This document shows, piece by piece, positions 15,777-23,963 of a stretch of DNA of 64,000 nucleotides (the first letter of the stretch is position 1; each line of letters begins with the position of its first letter). Where the stretch lies: the NCBI RefSeq assembly GCF_027853245.1, contig NZ_JAPTZM010000003.1; one strand, 5' to 3'. The notes below the pieces were generated by a model. The model had not been told where the DNA came from. It saw nothing but the letters and a program-made list of their open reading frames with translations, and made no database searches. Source of the DNA: Atlantibacter subterraneus. Lineage in GTDB: Bacteria; Pseudomonadota; Gammaproteobacteria; Enterobacterales; Enterobacteriaceae. The translations under genes and the position numbers were made by a program.

Positions 15777-17141
15777 TCACAGGTGATTAAGGATACGATT
15801 AACTTTATCAAAAGTTTCCTGATATTCCGCCGCTTCGTCGCTGTCCGCCACGATGCCGCCGCCCGCCGAACAGTACAGTGTCCCGTCCTGCGCGGTTACG
15901 GTGCGGATGGTGATGCTGGTATCCATATTGCCGCAGAAACTGATGTAGCCGATGCTGCCGCACCAGGCGTTACGCCGCTGGGGCTCCAGTTCTTCGATAA
16001 TCTCCATCGCCCGCACCTTCGGCGCGCCGGTAATCGATCCGCCGGGGAAACTGGCGCGCAGCAGATCGGTGGCATGAAGATGCGCGGGCAGGGTAGCGGT
16101 AATCGTGCTCACCAGATGATGCACCGCCGGGAAAGGCTCCACCACAAACAGCTCCGGCACTTTGACGCTGCCCGGCAGCGCGACGCGTCCGATATCGTTA
16201 CGCAGCAGATCGACAATCATTAAATTTTCCGCCCGGTCTTTGGGCGATGCGGCCAGCTTTTGCGCCTGCAAGGCATCTTGCTCAGCATCGGCCAGGCGCG
16301 GCAGCGTGCCTTTGATGGGCCGCGTCTGGATTTGATCGCCTTCGAGCAAAATAAAGCGCTCCGGCGACAGGCTGAGAATCGCCTGTTCCGGCAAGCGCAA
16401 AAAGGCGCTGAACGGCGCGCGATTGGCGGCATTGAGCTGCAAAAACGCCTGCCATTCATCCCCCTGATAGGTCGCCTGAAAACGCTGCGCCAGATTGACC
16501 TGATAACAGTCGCCGCTTTGCAGCCAGGCCTGAATCTGACGGAATTTGGCACCGTATTCCTCGCGGCTCATATTGACGGACCAGTCGGAGGTGCGTGCAA
16601 ACGGCGCAGGCGGCGGCCCGCACTGCTGTTCCAGCCAGGCGAGGCGCGCTTCGGCGTCATCCCAGCTCAGCAACGTCAGGGTTTGGCGATGGTGATCGGC
16701 AATCAGCGCCCAGTCGTAAATCCCCACCGCCATATCGGGCGCGTTAACGTCCTGCCCGGCTATCACCGGCAGCTTTTCGAAGCGTCGCCCGAGATCGTAG
16801 CCGAACAATCCCAGCGCGCCGCCCTGGAAAGGCAGGTCAGAGGCAGCGTCAGGATGAATCTTCAGCGACGCCAGCGCCGACTTCAACAGCGCTAACGGGC
16901 ATTCATTAGAGGTCTGAATCTTGTCGCCGGTATCAATAACGGTCGAGCAACCGATGGTTTGCAGGGTGATTTTCGGGTCGGCCACCAGAATATCAAACCG
17001 GTTATGGGCATGATCGGCAAAACCGGAATGCAGCAGCATCGCCCAGGGCTGGTGGTGCAGGGGGGCAAAACGGGTCAACAGCGCATCAGATTGCCAGGGC
17101 AGCGTAACCGACTTCAGGCCGGAGCAGTGGATTGTTTGCAT
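15777..17141 (-). CDS. pabB: PabB, aminodeoxychorismate synthase component I
   Basis: With PabA, PabB converts chorismate and glutamine-derived ammonia to 4-amino-4-deoxychorismate for p-aminobenzoate and folate. The chorismate-binding domain is intact: TRPIKGTLPR with the family's catalytic lysine, then SPKDRAENLMIVDLLRNDIGRV, FPGGSITGAPKVRAMEII and the terminal GGGIVADS. The start is uncertain. ATG at 17141 (MQTIHCSG) gives 454 residues, close to E. coli's 453; an in-frame ATG at 17153 would add four residues. Neither has a strong ribosome-binding site. It is divergent from yoaH. Confidence 0.94.
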   Translation of the reverse strand: MQTIHCSGLKSVTLPWQSDALLTRFAPLHHQPWAMLLHSGFADHAHNRFDILVADPKITLQTIGCSTVIDTGDKIQTSNECPLALLKSALASLKIHPDAASDLPFQGGALGLFGYDLGRRFEKLPVIAGQDVNAPDMAVGIYDWALIADHHRQTLTLLSWDDAEARLAWLEQQCGPPPAPFARTSDWSVNMSREEYGAKFRQIQAWLQSGDCYQVNLAQRFQATYQGDEWQAFLQLNAANRAPFSAFLRLPEQAILSLSPERFILLEGDQIQTRPIKGTLPRLADAEQDALQAQKLAASPKDRAENLMIVDLLRNDIGRVALPGSVKVPELFVVEPFPAVHHLVSTITATLPAHLHATDLLRASFPGGSITGAPKVRAMEIIEELEPQRRNAWCGSIGYISFCGNMDTSITIRTVTAQDGTLYCSAGGGIVADSDEAAEYQETFDKVNRILNHL

Positions 17142-17237
17142 CGCTAAACTCATCAACACGGGTTGCCTGCGCGCCGTGGTTGGCGCAATCGGGGCAACGT
17201 GAAATAATAACCGCCAGCAATGTAACAGGAGTCAACC

Positions 17238-17417
17238 ATGTTTGCAGGATTACCTTCACTCACCCATGAACAGCAGCAGCAGGCAGTCGAGCGGATTCAG
17301 GAACTGATGGCGCAGGGTTTAAGCAGCGGCCAGGCTATCGCCCAGGTGGCAGAAGAAATTCGCGCGACCCATAAGGGCGACCGTATCGTCGCCCGTTTTG
17401 AGGATGAAGACGAGTAG
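17238..17417 (+). CDS. yoaH: YoaH, UPF0181 small protein
   Basis: A 59-residue protein beginning MFAGLPSLTHEQQQQAVERIQ and ending ARFEDEDE, the full length of the E. coli UPF0181 protein YoaH. It is mostly helical and very acidic at the C-terminus. The function is unknown. An ACAGGAG ribosome-binding site sits seven bases before the ATG. It is divergent from pabB as in E. coli. It marks the left border of the AT-rich island that follows. Confidence 0.93.
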   Translation: MFAGLPSLTHEQQQQAVERIQELMAQGLSSGQAIAQVAEEIRATHKGDRIVARFEDEDE

Positions 17418-17476
17418 TACATGCTACGCCAACAGCAGGTTATATGAGCTGAAACACATTAAATGGCGCGTCAGCG

Positions 17477-17905
17477 TCATTTATTCATGTTAATCCAGTT
17501 AATCTTTTGCCATACGCTACGGGTTGTCATCGTTGCTTTAGTCAGATGACCACTGACAACATTGATAGCGATGTGAACTACTTTTTGATCTAAAGGATTA
17601 ATACCATCCTGTAACACGGAATATTCAACAGGAGATAAATTAATGAGGACAGGAAGGTTTCCATCTGCTGGTTTAATGGTTAAGTATTGTGCAGAACCGC
17701 CAGAGTTGTCATGATAACTATTGATTAACTCAATTTTTAATAGCGTATCTGTCTCGATATTGTAATTGAGAACGCCCAAAGAAAGAGTTAGCATGAATAC
17801 ATCACCTTTAACACTTGTTGAAAATATATCAGGTGGATTTATGGTTTTAAGAGTTTGATCCAAATTTATTTCTTTACTTTCCGTGACATAATACACGTTT
17901 TCCAT
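17477..17905 (-). CDS. Hypothetical 142-residue protein in AT-rich island
   Basis: I do not recognise this protein. It has no signal peptide, membrane span or familiar motif. Its pattern of alternating hydrophobic residues (DVFMLTLSLGVLNYNIE, LLKIELINSY, VHIAINVVSG) suggests an all-beta, sandwich-like fold, with one glycine-rich turn (NSGGSAQYLTI). The DNA is clearly AT-richer than the flanking core genes (26 G+C in the 60 bases from 17641), consistent with horizontal acquisition. It is divergent from the beta-helix gene across a 276-base AT-rich gap. It begins MENVYYVTE; the ribosome-binding site is only AGGAAA. Codon structure and isolation support it as a real gene, but only moderately. 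Confidence 0.7.
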   Translation of the reverse strand: MENVYYVTESKEINLDQTLKTINPPDIFSTSVKGDVFMLTLSLGVLNYNIETDTLLKIELINSYHDNSGGSAQYLTIKPADGNLPVLINLSPVEYSVLQDGINPLDQKVVHIAINVVSGHLTKATMTTRSVWQKINWINMNK

Positions 17906-18181
17906 ATGTTTTTCCTATGCATACCGATTAAATTTATAAACTATATCAAATAAATGCAACGAATTATTCAATAGTATGTTTTATGTTAGTGGACTTTAGC
18001 TTTGCTATCACCATTGATGTTTTTATTGAGTGAGAATTATGCGTAGGCTAATGTACAATATTAATTGTTTTAAATGTGAGATTATTATGTGCGTTTTTAC
18101 ACAATAAAATATTAGGGCAAAGTGATATAGACAATTAAAATAATTTAGTATCATTTTAATATGCTAACCCCAGGAGTAAAC
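17906..18181. other. AT-rich divergent promoter region of the island
   Basis: This 276-base stretch between the two divergent island genes is strongly AT-rich with several TATAAT- and TAATTT-like boxes, so no single promoter can be assigned. Such composition is typical of H-NS-bound acquired DNA. No repeats or attachment sites were seen. Confidence 0.5.
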
Positions 18182-19912
18182 ATGGAATTTTCCAGGCGAG
18201 GTCTGTTAGCCTTTGGTGGGGCAGGATTAGTAGGTGCTGCGGCATCATCTGCGTTTAGTCATATGCAAGTAATCGAACCCACAGAATGGATTGTTGGCGA
18301 GCACGGTGGGGATTACGGGCCGGAAAAAGACATTAGTGATGCGTTTAATAAAACCATCAAAGCCAAAGGTAGCAGGTCTGGGCGAGTTATTGTTCCATAT
18401 GTTAATGGCCTATTGTTGGTGGGCAAAGAGAGTTTACTGATACCAGACAATACAGAAATCGATTTTTGCGATAATGTAATTAAACTTCAGAATGGTGCTT
18501 CCAAATATTTGCTCGCCAACCAGAAAACCAACGATGTTATTTCAGGGCGGGTTGTTATAAGAAATGCGACTTTTGATGGCAATAAGCGTGGAGGGCAAGT
18601 CAGACGCTATGATCGAGTAACCAAAGATAAAGTCTGGGGTGATGTTTATGATTATAAAGATAATTATCCCGGCTTCTGTCTGATGTTTGATCGAATAAAA
18701 GAGTTAATTGTCGATAATGTTAAAATTGTCGATCCCGAAAGTTGGGGGATTGCACATTTCCTTTGCGATACAGCCAGTTTTTCGAATATCAGTATTATCA
18801 GCCAAAGCGGTATTGGCCTCAACGGCGATGGGATTACGGGTGTCGCAACGCGCGATATCTTAATCATGAATCTTCATGGTTATACTAATGATGATATGAT
18901 CGGCATTTCTGCCTCACGAGCCACGGTGCAGGAATATAGTATTTTCAATCCAGGCCAAGGTCGTGATGTTGAGAGCGTAACGGTAAGAAATTTACGCAGC
19001 GAACAACAAAATCAGACATGGAGTATGGTTGGCATCGGTCTTTATTTTTCAGATGATAAAACAATCAGAAATATTGATATCACAGGAGTTGAAGGGTGTT
19101 TTCTTAAACATATTATCCGCCTTGGCAACTACTGGGCGATGAGTTCCGCTACGGGAATTGATAATCTGGAGATCACTCATCTTCATGCCACTACGATTTA
19201 TCCGGGAAGTGCGGATGTGTACTTGTTTTCCGGAAACGTAAATCAATTATCTGTTATTAAATCAAAAATATCCAGATTGTTAACAACGTCGCCCGGTTAT
19301 TACAACGGTGGAGAAAATGCCGTTCTGTATCTGGAGAATGGGACTGTCGGAAATGTCTGGTTCGATAATTTCATTTACCAAAGTGAGTTTTTATCAGTAG
19401 ATAATGCACTTTATAATACTTTGGTGGTCTGCGGAGTTAATGGGCAGGTTGACAGGATTTCATTTGATATTCACATTATTTCTGATAAAAGTAACAATTA
19501 TCAATTGTTAAAAAAAGATCAAGCATCTGAGGATATCACTACACTTGATATAGTCTCATGCTTATCAAATAGCGACATAATGACATATTCAAATATGACT
19601 AACTCGCAAAAAGTTGTGCCGGGTAATGTTTTCAATGTCAAAATATGTGAATCGCTGGGCGGTGAAAGTACTATCAACCGGGCGGGTGGCGATGTCTGGA
19701 TCGATGGTACGGTAGATGTTGCCGGAGATGTATTATCAATTCCGCACTGGTGTACACCGCGCCAGCCCAAAATAACCCGCTGTTATAATCGCGATGCGTT
19801 GCAGCAAAGATATGTCGCACGTATTGATACTCAGGGCGCAATTGCGATTTTGCAAAAACCGCGACGCGTTAAAAAAATAATTTTTGATGGTGCGGGCTGG
19901 AAATGCATATAG
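18182..19912 (+). CDS. Tat-exported right-handed beta-helix protein of unknown substrate
   Basis: The 576 residues start with a twin-arginine signal, MEFSRRGLLAFGGAGLVGAA, with S-R-R-G-L-L and a glycine/alanine-rich hydrophobic core, so export is as a folded protein. A pectate-lyase-3-like beginning follows (GGDYGPEKDISDAFNKTIKAKG, then RVIVPYVNG). Many short beta-strand coils typical of parallel beta-helices run after it (VVIRNATFDGN, LIVDNVKIVD, SFSNISIISQS, ILIMNLHGY, NIDITGVEG). Enzymes and tailspikes with this fold bind or cut polysaccharides; no catalytic residues can be assigned. The start at 18182 has a strong AGGAG site. DNA is AT-rich (23 G+C in the 60 bases from 18481, against 37 in the 60 from 21301). 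It lies between yoaH and the RidA-family gene, which in E. coli are separated only by other small genes. Confidence 0.85.
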   Translation: MEFSRRGLLAFGGAGLVGAAASSAFSHMQVIEPTEWIVGEHGGDYGPEKDISDAFNKTIKAKGSRSGRVIVPYVNGLLLVGKESLLIPDNTEIDFCDNVIKLQNGASKYLLANQKTNDVISGRVVIRNATFDGNKRGGQVRRYDRVTKDKVWGDVYDYKDNYPGFCLMFDRIKELIVDNVKIVDPESWGIAHFLCDTASFSNISIISQSGIGLNGDGITGVATRDILIMNLHGYTNDDMIGISASRATVQEYSIFNPGQGRDVESVTVRNLRSEQQNQTWSMVGIGLYFSDDKTIRNIDITGVEGCFLKHIIRLGNYWAMSSATGIDNLEITHLHATTIYPGSADVYLFSGNVNQLSVIKSKISRLLTTSPGYYNGGENAVLYLENGTVGNVWFDNFIYQSEFLSVDNALYNTLVVCGVNGQVDRISFDIHIISDKSNNYQLLKKDQASEDITTLDIVSCLSNSDIMTYSNMTNSQKVVPGNVFNVKICESLGGESTINRAGGDVWIDGTVDVAGDVLSIPHWCTPRQPKITRCYNRDALQQRYVARIDTQGAIAILQKPRRVKKIIFDGAGWKCI

Positions 19913-19933
19913 TCGCCGGCGCTGTAGTGAGTA

Positions 19934-19961
19934 GCAAGCGAGTAAATGCATACTCGCTTGC
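19934..19961. terminator. Perfect inverted repeat between the beta-helix gene and the RidA gene
   Basis: GCAAGCGAGTA and TACTCGCTTGC form an 11-base perfect stem with a 6-base loop. It is located between two convergent genes. There is no long T-run on either side, so it is a transcription barrier or weak terminator rather than a textbook one. Confidence 0.6.
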
Positions 19962-19969
19962 AAAGCGCT

Positions 19970-20314
19970 TTACACCGCCGCAATAATCTTAATTTCCACC
20001 TTGTATTGCGGCTTCATCAGTTTTGCTTCTACGGTGCAACGCACCGGCGCGTGACCGGCTGCCACCCAGGCGTCCCAGGCTTCATTCATCTGCGCGAAAT
20101 CGGCGCGATCGGCGAGAAAAATCGTCGCGTCGAGAATGCGGGTTTTGTCGCTGCCCTGGGCCTGCAGCATTTCATCAATCTGCGCCAGAATATCCGCGGT
20201 CTGGGCACGCGCATCGGCATCGGTATTTTCCGGCACGCCGGTATAATAGAGGGTCTGGTTGTAAATCACGGCGTCGGACCAGCGGGCTTCCGGGTTGATG
20301 CGAAGGATTGTCAT
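19970..20314 (-). CDS. yoaB: YoaB, RidA/YjgF-YER057c-UK114 family protein
   Basis: A 114-residue member of the RidA superfamily, whose archetype hydrolyses reactive enamine/imine intermediates from PLP enzymes. It has the family signature GHAPVRCTVEAKLMKPQYKVEIKIIA, including the arginine (in PVRC) that is catalytic in RidA. The start at 20314 (MTILRINPEARW) gives the E. coli YoaB length; the frame is open 20 codons further upstream. It is divergent from yoaA. Whether YoaB itself deaminates imines is not established. Confidence 0.92.
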   Translation of the reverse strand: MTILRINPEARWSDAVIYNQTLYYTGVPENTDADARAQTADILAQIDEMLQAQGSDKTRILDATIFLADRADFAQMNEAWDAWVAAGHAPVRCTVEAKLMKPQYKVEIKIIAAV

Positions 20315-20438
20315 CGTTATGTCCTTATGGTTTTCAAAGAGTGCCAGACTGCCATATCGTGAGCGCCACGTCATCTCTTTGGCTGGCGAAAGCCGCGCGC
20401 CCCTGACATAATCACTGGCAATTTATCCAGGGGGTAGT

Positions 20439-22379
20439 GTGACGGACATCAGTGTGGCTGAAGAAAATGTGACGGACGATTTCGCAACCGACGGGCAACT
20501 GGCAAAAGCGATACCGGGCTTTAAACCGCGTGAACCGCAGCGTTTGATGGCGCAGGCCGTGGCGAAAGCGATCGAGACGCAAACCCCGCTGGTGGTCGAA
20601 GCGGGAACCGGTACCGGTAAAACCTACGCCTATCTTGCCCCTGCGCTGCGCTCGGAAAAAAAAGTCATCATCTCTACCGGTTCAAAGGCCCTTCAGGATC
20701 AGCTCTACAGCCGCGACTTGCCCACCGTTGCCCGCGCCCTGGACTACAAAGGCAAACTGGCGCTGCTCAAAGGGCGTTCTAACTATTTGTGCCTCGAGCG
20801 TCTGGAACAGCAGGCGTTGGCCGGGGGCGATCTGCCGGTGCAAACCCTGAGCGACGTGATCCTGTTGCGCAGTTGGGCCAATCAAACCTATGACGGTGAT
20901 ATCAGTACCTGCGCCAGCGTGGCGGAAGACGCCCCGGTCTGGCCGCTGGTCACCAGTACCAACGATAACTGCCTCGGGGCCGACTGCCCGCTGTATAAAG
21001 ACTGCTTTGTGGTAAAAGCGCGTAAAAACGCCATGGAGGCCGACGTGGTGGTGGTCAACCATCATCTGTTTATGGCCGATATGGTGGTGAAGGAGAGCGG
21101 GTTCGCCGAGCTGATCCCGGAAGTGGACGTCACCATTTTCGATGAAGCGCACCAGATCCCGGATATCGCCAGCCAGTATTTCGGCCAGTCGCTGTCCAGC
21201 CGCCAGCTTCAGGATCTGGCAAAAGACATCACTATCGCTTACCGCACTGAAGTCAAAGACACCCAGCAGCTGCAAAAATGCGCCGACCGGCTGGCCCAGA
21301 GCGCGCAGGATTTCCGTCTGCAACTGGGAGAGCCGGGCTTTCGCGGTAATTTGCGCGAACTGCTGGCCGACCCCACCATCCAGCGGGCGCTGGTGCTGCT
21401 TGATGATGCGCTGGAGCTGTGCTACGACGTGGCGAAACTATCGTTGGGGCGCTCGGCGCTGCTGGATGCGGCATTCGAACGCGCTACTCTGTATCGCGCC
21501 CGCCTGAAGCGGCTCAAAGAGATCAACACGCCGGGCTTCAGCTACTGGTACGAATGCAATTCGCGCCACTTCACCCTGGCGCTGACCCCGCTGAACGTGG
21601 CGGATAAGTTTACCGACGTGATGGCGCAAAAATCCGGCACCTGGGTTTTCACCTCCGCCACGCTGTCGGTGAATGATGATTTGCACCACTTCACCGATCG
21701 CTTAGGCATCAGCAAAGCGGAAACGCTGCTGTTGCCCAGCCCGTTTGATTACCAGAAGCAGGCGCTGCTCTGCGTGCCGCGCGGCCTGCCGATGGCCAAC
21801 CAGCCCGGCGCAGCGCGTCATCTGGCCAGAATGCTGAAACCGATGATTGAGGCCAATAACGGGCGCTGCTTTATGCTCTGCACCTCCCACGCCATGATGC
21901 GCGATCTGGCGGAGCAGTTCCGCGCCATGCTGACGCTGCCGGTGCTCTTGCAGGGCGAAACCAGCAAAGGCCAGTTGCTGCAACAGTTTGTTGAGGCGGG
22001 CAATGCCCTGCTGGTAGCGACCAGCAGCTTCTGGGAAGGCGTAGACGTGCGCGGCGATACGCTGTCGCTGGTGATCATCGATAAACTGCCGTTTACCTCG
22101 CCTGACGATCCGTTGCTCAAAGCGCGTATGGAGGATTGTCGCCTGCGTGGCGGCGATCCGTTTGACGAAGTGCAACTGCCGGATGCGGTCATCACCCTGA
22201 AGCAGGGCGTCGGACGTTTGATCCGCGACGTCGACGACCGCGGCGTGCTGGTGATCTGCGACAACCGGCTGGTGATGCGCCCGTATGGCGCGGTGTTCCT
22301 GGCGAGCCTGCCGCCCGCGCCGCGCACCCGTGACATTACTCGCGCCGCCGCGTTTCTCGCCACCCCCGTGACGGAGTAA
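20439..22379 (+). CDS. yoaA: YoaA, XPD/DinG-family iron-sulfur DNA helicase
   Basis: A superfamily 2 helicase of the XPD/DinG type. In E. coli YoaA works with the polymerase III subunit HolC in repair of blocked replication forks. Motif I is GTGTGKT at about 56-62. Iron-sulfur cysteines are in NYLCLERL, STCASVAED and NCLGADCPLYKDC, motif II is DEAH, and the C-terminal motif VI is QGVGRLIR. The GTG at 20439 follows a strong AGGGGG site and gives 646 residues. A second GTG at 20469, with the same GTGACGGAC context, gives the 636 residues of E. coli YoaA, so the true start is ambiguous. Confidence 0.94.
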   Translation: MTDISVAEENVTDDFATDGQLAKAIPGFKPREPQRLMAQAVAKAIETQTPLVVEAGTGTGKTYAYLAPALRSEKKVIISTGSKALQDQLYSRDLPTVARALDYKGKLALLKGRSNYLCLERLEQQALAGGDLPVQTLSDVILLRSWANQTYDGDISTCASVAEDAPVWPLVTSTNDNCLGADCPLYKDCFVVKARKNAMEADVVVVNHHLFMADMVVKESGFAELIPEVDVTIFDEAHQIPDIASQYFGQSLSSRQLQDLAKDITIAYRTEVKDTQQLQKCADRLAQSAQDFRLQLGEPGFRGNLRELLADPTIQRALVLLDDALELCYDVAKLSLGRSALLDAAFERATLYRARLKRLKEINTPGFSYWYECNSRHFTLALTPLNVADKFTDVMAQKSGTWVFTSATLSVNDDLHHFTDRLGISKAETLLLPSPFDYQKQALLCVPRGLPMANQPGAARHLARMLKPMIEANNGRCFMLCTSHAMMRDLAEQFRAMLTLPVLLQGETSKGQLLQQFVEAGNALLVATSSFWEGVDVRGDTLSLVIIDKLPFTSPDDPLLKARMEDCRLRGGDPFDEVQLPDAVITLKQGVGRLIRDVDDRGVLVICDNRLVMRPYGAVFLASLPPAPRTRDITRAAAFLATPVTE

Positions 22380-22448
22380 TTTGTGCCAGACTATGGTAAG
22401 ATGCGCGCCATTTTTACATGACCCCACCTCGCGAGAGTGCGAAAAGAT

Positions 22449-23144
22449 ATGCGAATTCTGGCCATAGACACCGCCACCGAAGCCTGTTCCGTAGCGCTTC
22501 AGGATAACGACACCACTCATGCTCATTTCGAGCTGTGCCAACGTGAGCACACCCAACGAATTTTGCCGCTGGTTCAGACACTTCTGAACCAGTGCGCCGT
22601 TTCCTTGTCTCAGATTGACGCGCTGGCGTTTGGCCGCGGCCCCGGGAGTTTTACCGGCGTGCGCATCGGCATCGGCATCGCCCAGGGCCTGGCGCTGGGC
22701 GCAGAACTGCCGATGATCGGCGTGTCGACGCTCGCCACCATGGCGCAGGGCGCGTTCCGCAAAACCGGCGCGACGCGCGTGCTGGCCGCCATCGATGCGC
22801 GCATGGGCGAAGTCTACTGGGCAGAGTACCAGCGCGATGAGCACGGCGTCTGGCAGGGCGAACACACTGAAGCCGTATTAAAGCCGGAAGCGGTTAACGC
22901 CCGGTTGATGGAATTGAGCGGAGAATGGGCGACGGTCGGTACTGGCTGGCAGGCCTGGCCGGAAATGGCTAACGGCAGCAGCGTGACCCTGGTTGACGGC
23001 GGCATTCAACTGCCCGCCGCTGAAGACATGCTGCCGCTGGCGGCACGGGATTTTGAACAACAGAAAACGGTGCCGGTTGAACAGGCCGAACCGGTTTATC
23101 TGCGCAATGAAGTCGCCTGGAAAAAATTGCCAGGCAGAGCGTAA
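22449..23144 (+). CDS. tsaB: TsaB, tRNA N6-threonylcarbamoyladenosine synthesis subunit
   Basis: A 231-residue, essential ASKHA-fold subunit that dimerises with TsaD and, with TsaE and TsaC, makes t6A37 in ANN-decoding tRNAs. It starts MRILAIDTATEACSVAL, with the nucleotide-fold phosphate motif, and contains GRGPGSFTGVRIGIGIAQGLA. The ATG at 22449 gives the E. coli length; an in-frame ATG 12 bases upstream is less likely. It lies 69 bases after yoaA on the same strand and 36 bases before yeaY. Confidence 0.95.
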   Translation: MRILAIDTATEACSVALQDNDTTHAHFELCQREHTQRILPLVQTLLNQCAVSLSQIDALAFGRGPGSFTGVRIGIGIAQGLALGAELPMIGVSTLATMAQGAFRKTGATRVLAAIDARMGEVYWAEYQRDEHGVWQGEHTEAVLKPEAVNARLMELSGEWATVGTGWQAWPEMANGSSVTLVDGGIQLPAAEDMLPLAARDFEQQKTVPVEQAEPVYLRNEVAWKKLPGRA

Positions 23145-23180
23145 TCGCCTGACGCGGCGCGTCGGGTTAAGGAGTCAACA

Positions 23181-23759
23181 ATGGCGATGCAAAAAACGAT
23201 GTTTCGCATATGGCTGGTGGCGATAGGCGCGCTGGCGCTCTCCGGATGCGTCACGATCCCGGACGCCATCAAAGGCTCCAGCCAGATGCCCCAGCAGGAT
23301 CTGGCTGCCGTGATGGACGCACCGCGCCTGTACGTTGGTCAGGAAGCGCGTTTTGGCGGCAAAGTGGTGAGTATCCAGAATCAACAGGGCAAAACCCGGC
23401 TGGAAATCGCCACCGTGCCGCTCGACAGTGGCGCGCGCCCGGTGCTGGGTGAACCCTCTCGCGGACGCATTTTTGCCGACGTGAACGGCTTCCTCGACCC
23501 GGTGGACTTTCGCGGGCAACTGGTGACGGTACTCGGTACCATCACCGGCGCGGTGGACGGTAAAGTCGGCGCAACGCCGTATAAATTTATGACCATGGAC
23601 GTGACGGGGTATAAGCGCTGGCATATCACTCAGCAAGTGGTGATGCCGCCGCAGCCCATCGATCCCTGGTTCGGCCCGTACCCGTGGCGCTATGGTTATG
23701 GCCCATGGGGCTGGTATAATCCTGGCCCGGCTCAGGTCCAGACCATTGTGACCGAGTAA
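23181..23759 (+). CDS. yeaY: YeaY, Slp-family outer-membrane lipoprotein
   Basis: A 192-residue lipoprotein. The signal peptide ends in the lipobox LSGC (cysteine at about 22), followed by Val, not Asp, so it should go to the outer membrane. The Slp-family body runs to about residue 150. The C-terminus is rich in Tyr, Trp, Pro and Gly (WFGPYPWRYGYGPWGWYNPG), typical of the family. Slp is a starvation-inducible lipoprotein, and YeaY in E. coli is in the sigma-E regulon. An AAGGAG site precedes the ATG. Confidence 0.92.
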   Translation: MAMQKTMFRIWLVAIGALALSGCVTIPDAIKGSSQMPQQDLAAVMDAPRLYVGQEARFGGKVVSIQNQQGKTRLEIATVPLDSGARPVLGEPSRGRIFADVNGFLDPVDFRGQLVTVLGTITGAVDGKVGATPYKFMTMDVTGYKRWHITQQVVMPPQPIDPWFGPYPWRYGYGPWGWYNPGPAQVQTIVTE

Positions 23760-23873
23760 CCCTTTGTTTTGCGGTAATAACAGACAGCGGCAGGTCCGCT
23801 GTCTGTTTGTTTTCAGGACATAAGAAAAATAAATAGTGACGCGCTTCGCATCCTTAAATCAGCCTAATTAATA

Positions 23874-23890
23874 AACTGGTACGCTGAGTT
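23874..23890 (+). promoter_or_regulatory. FadR operator upstream of fadD
   Basis: AACTGGTACGCTGAGTT fits the FadR pattern of an NCTGGT half and a GTT half spaced as in the E. coli fadD OD1 site. It lies about 90 bases before the fadD start. The FadR gene is at 34.75 kb in the same window. Confidence 0.7.
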
Positions 23891-23963
23891 AATATTATGT
23901 TAACGGCATGTTTTTATTATTGGGGTTGCGATGACGACGAATACTACTTTCAGAGGTGATGCA

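Noticed and set aside
21702..22865. A 387-codon frame antisense to yoaA and tsaB
   Set aside because: It spans two well-identified genes and their junction on the other strand, has no recognisable domain and reads like a codon-bias artefact.
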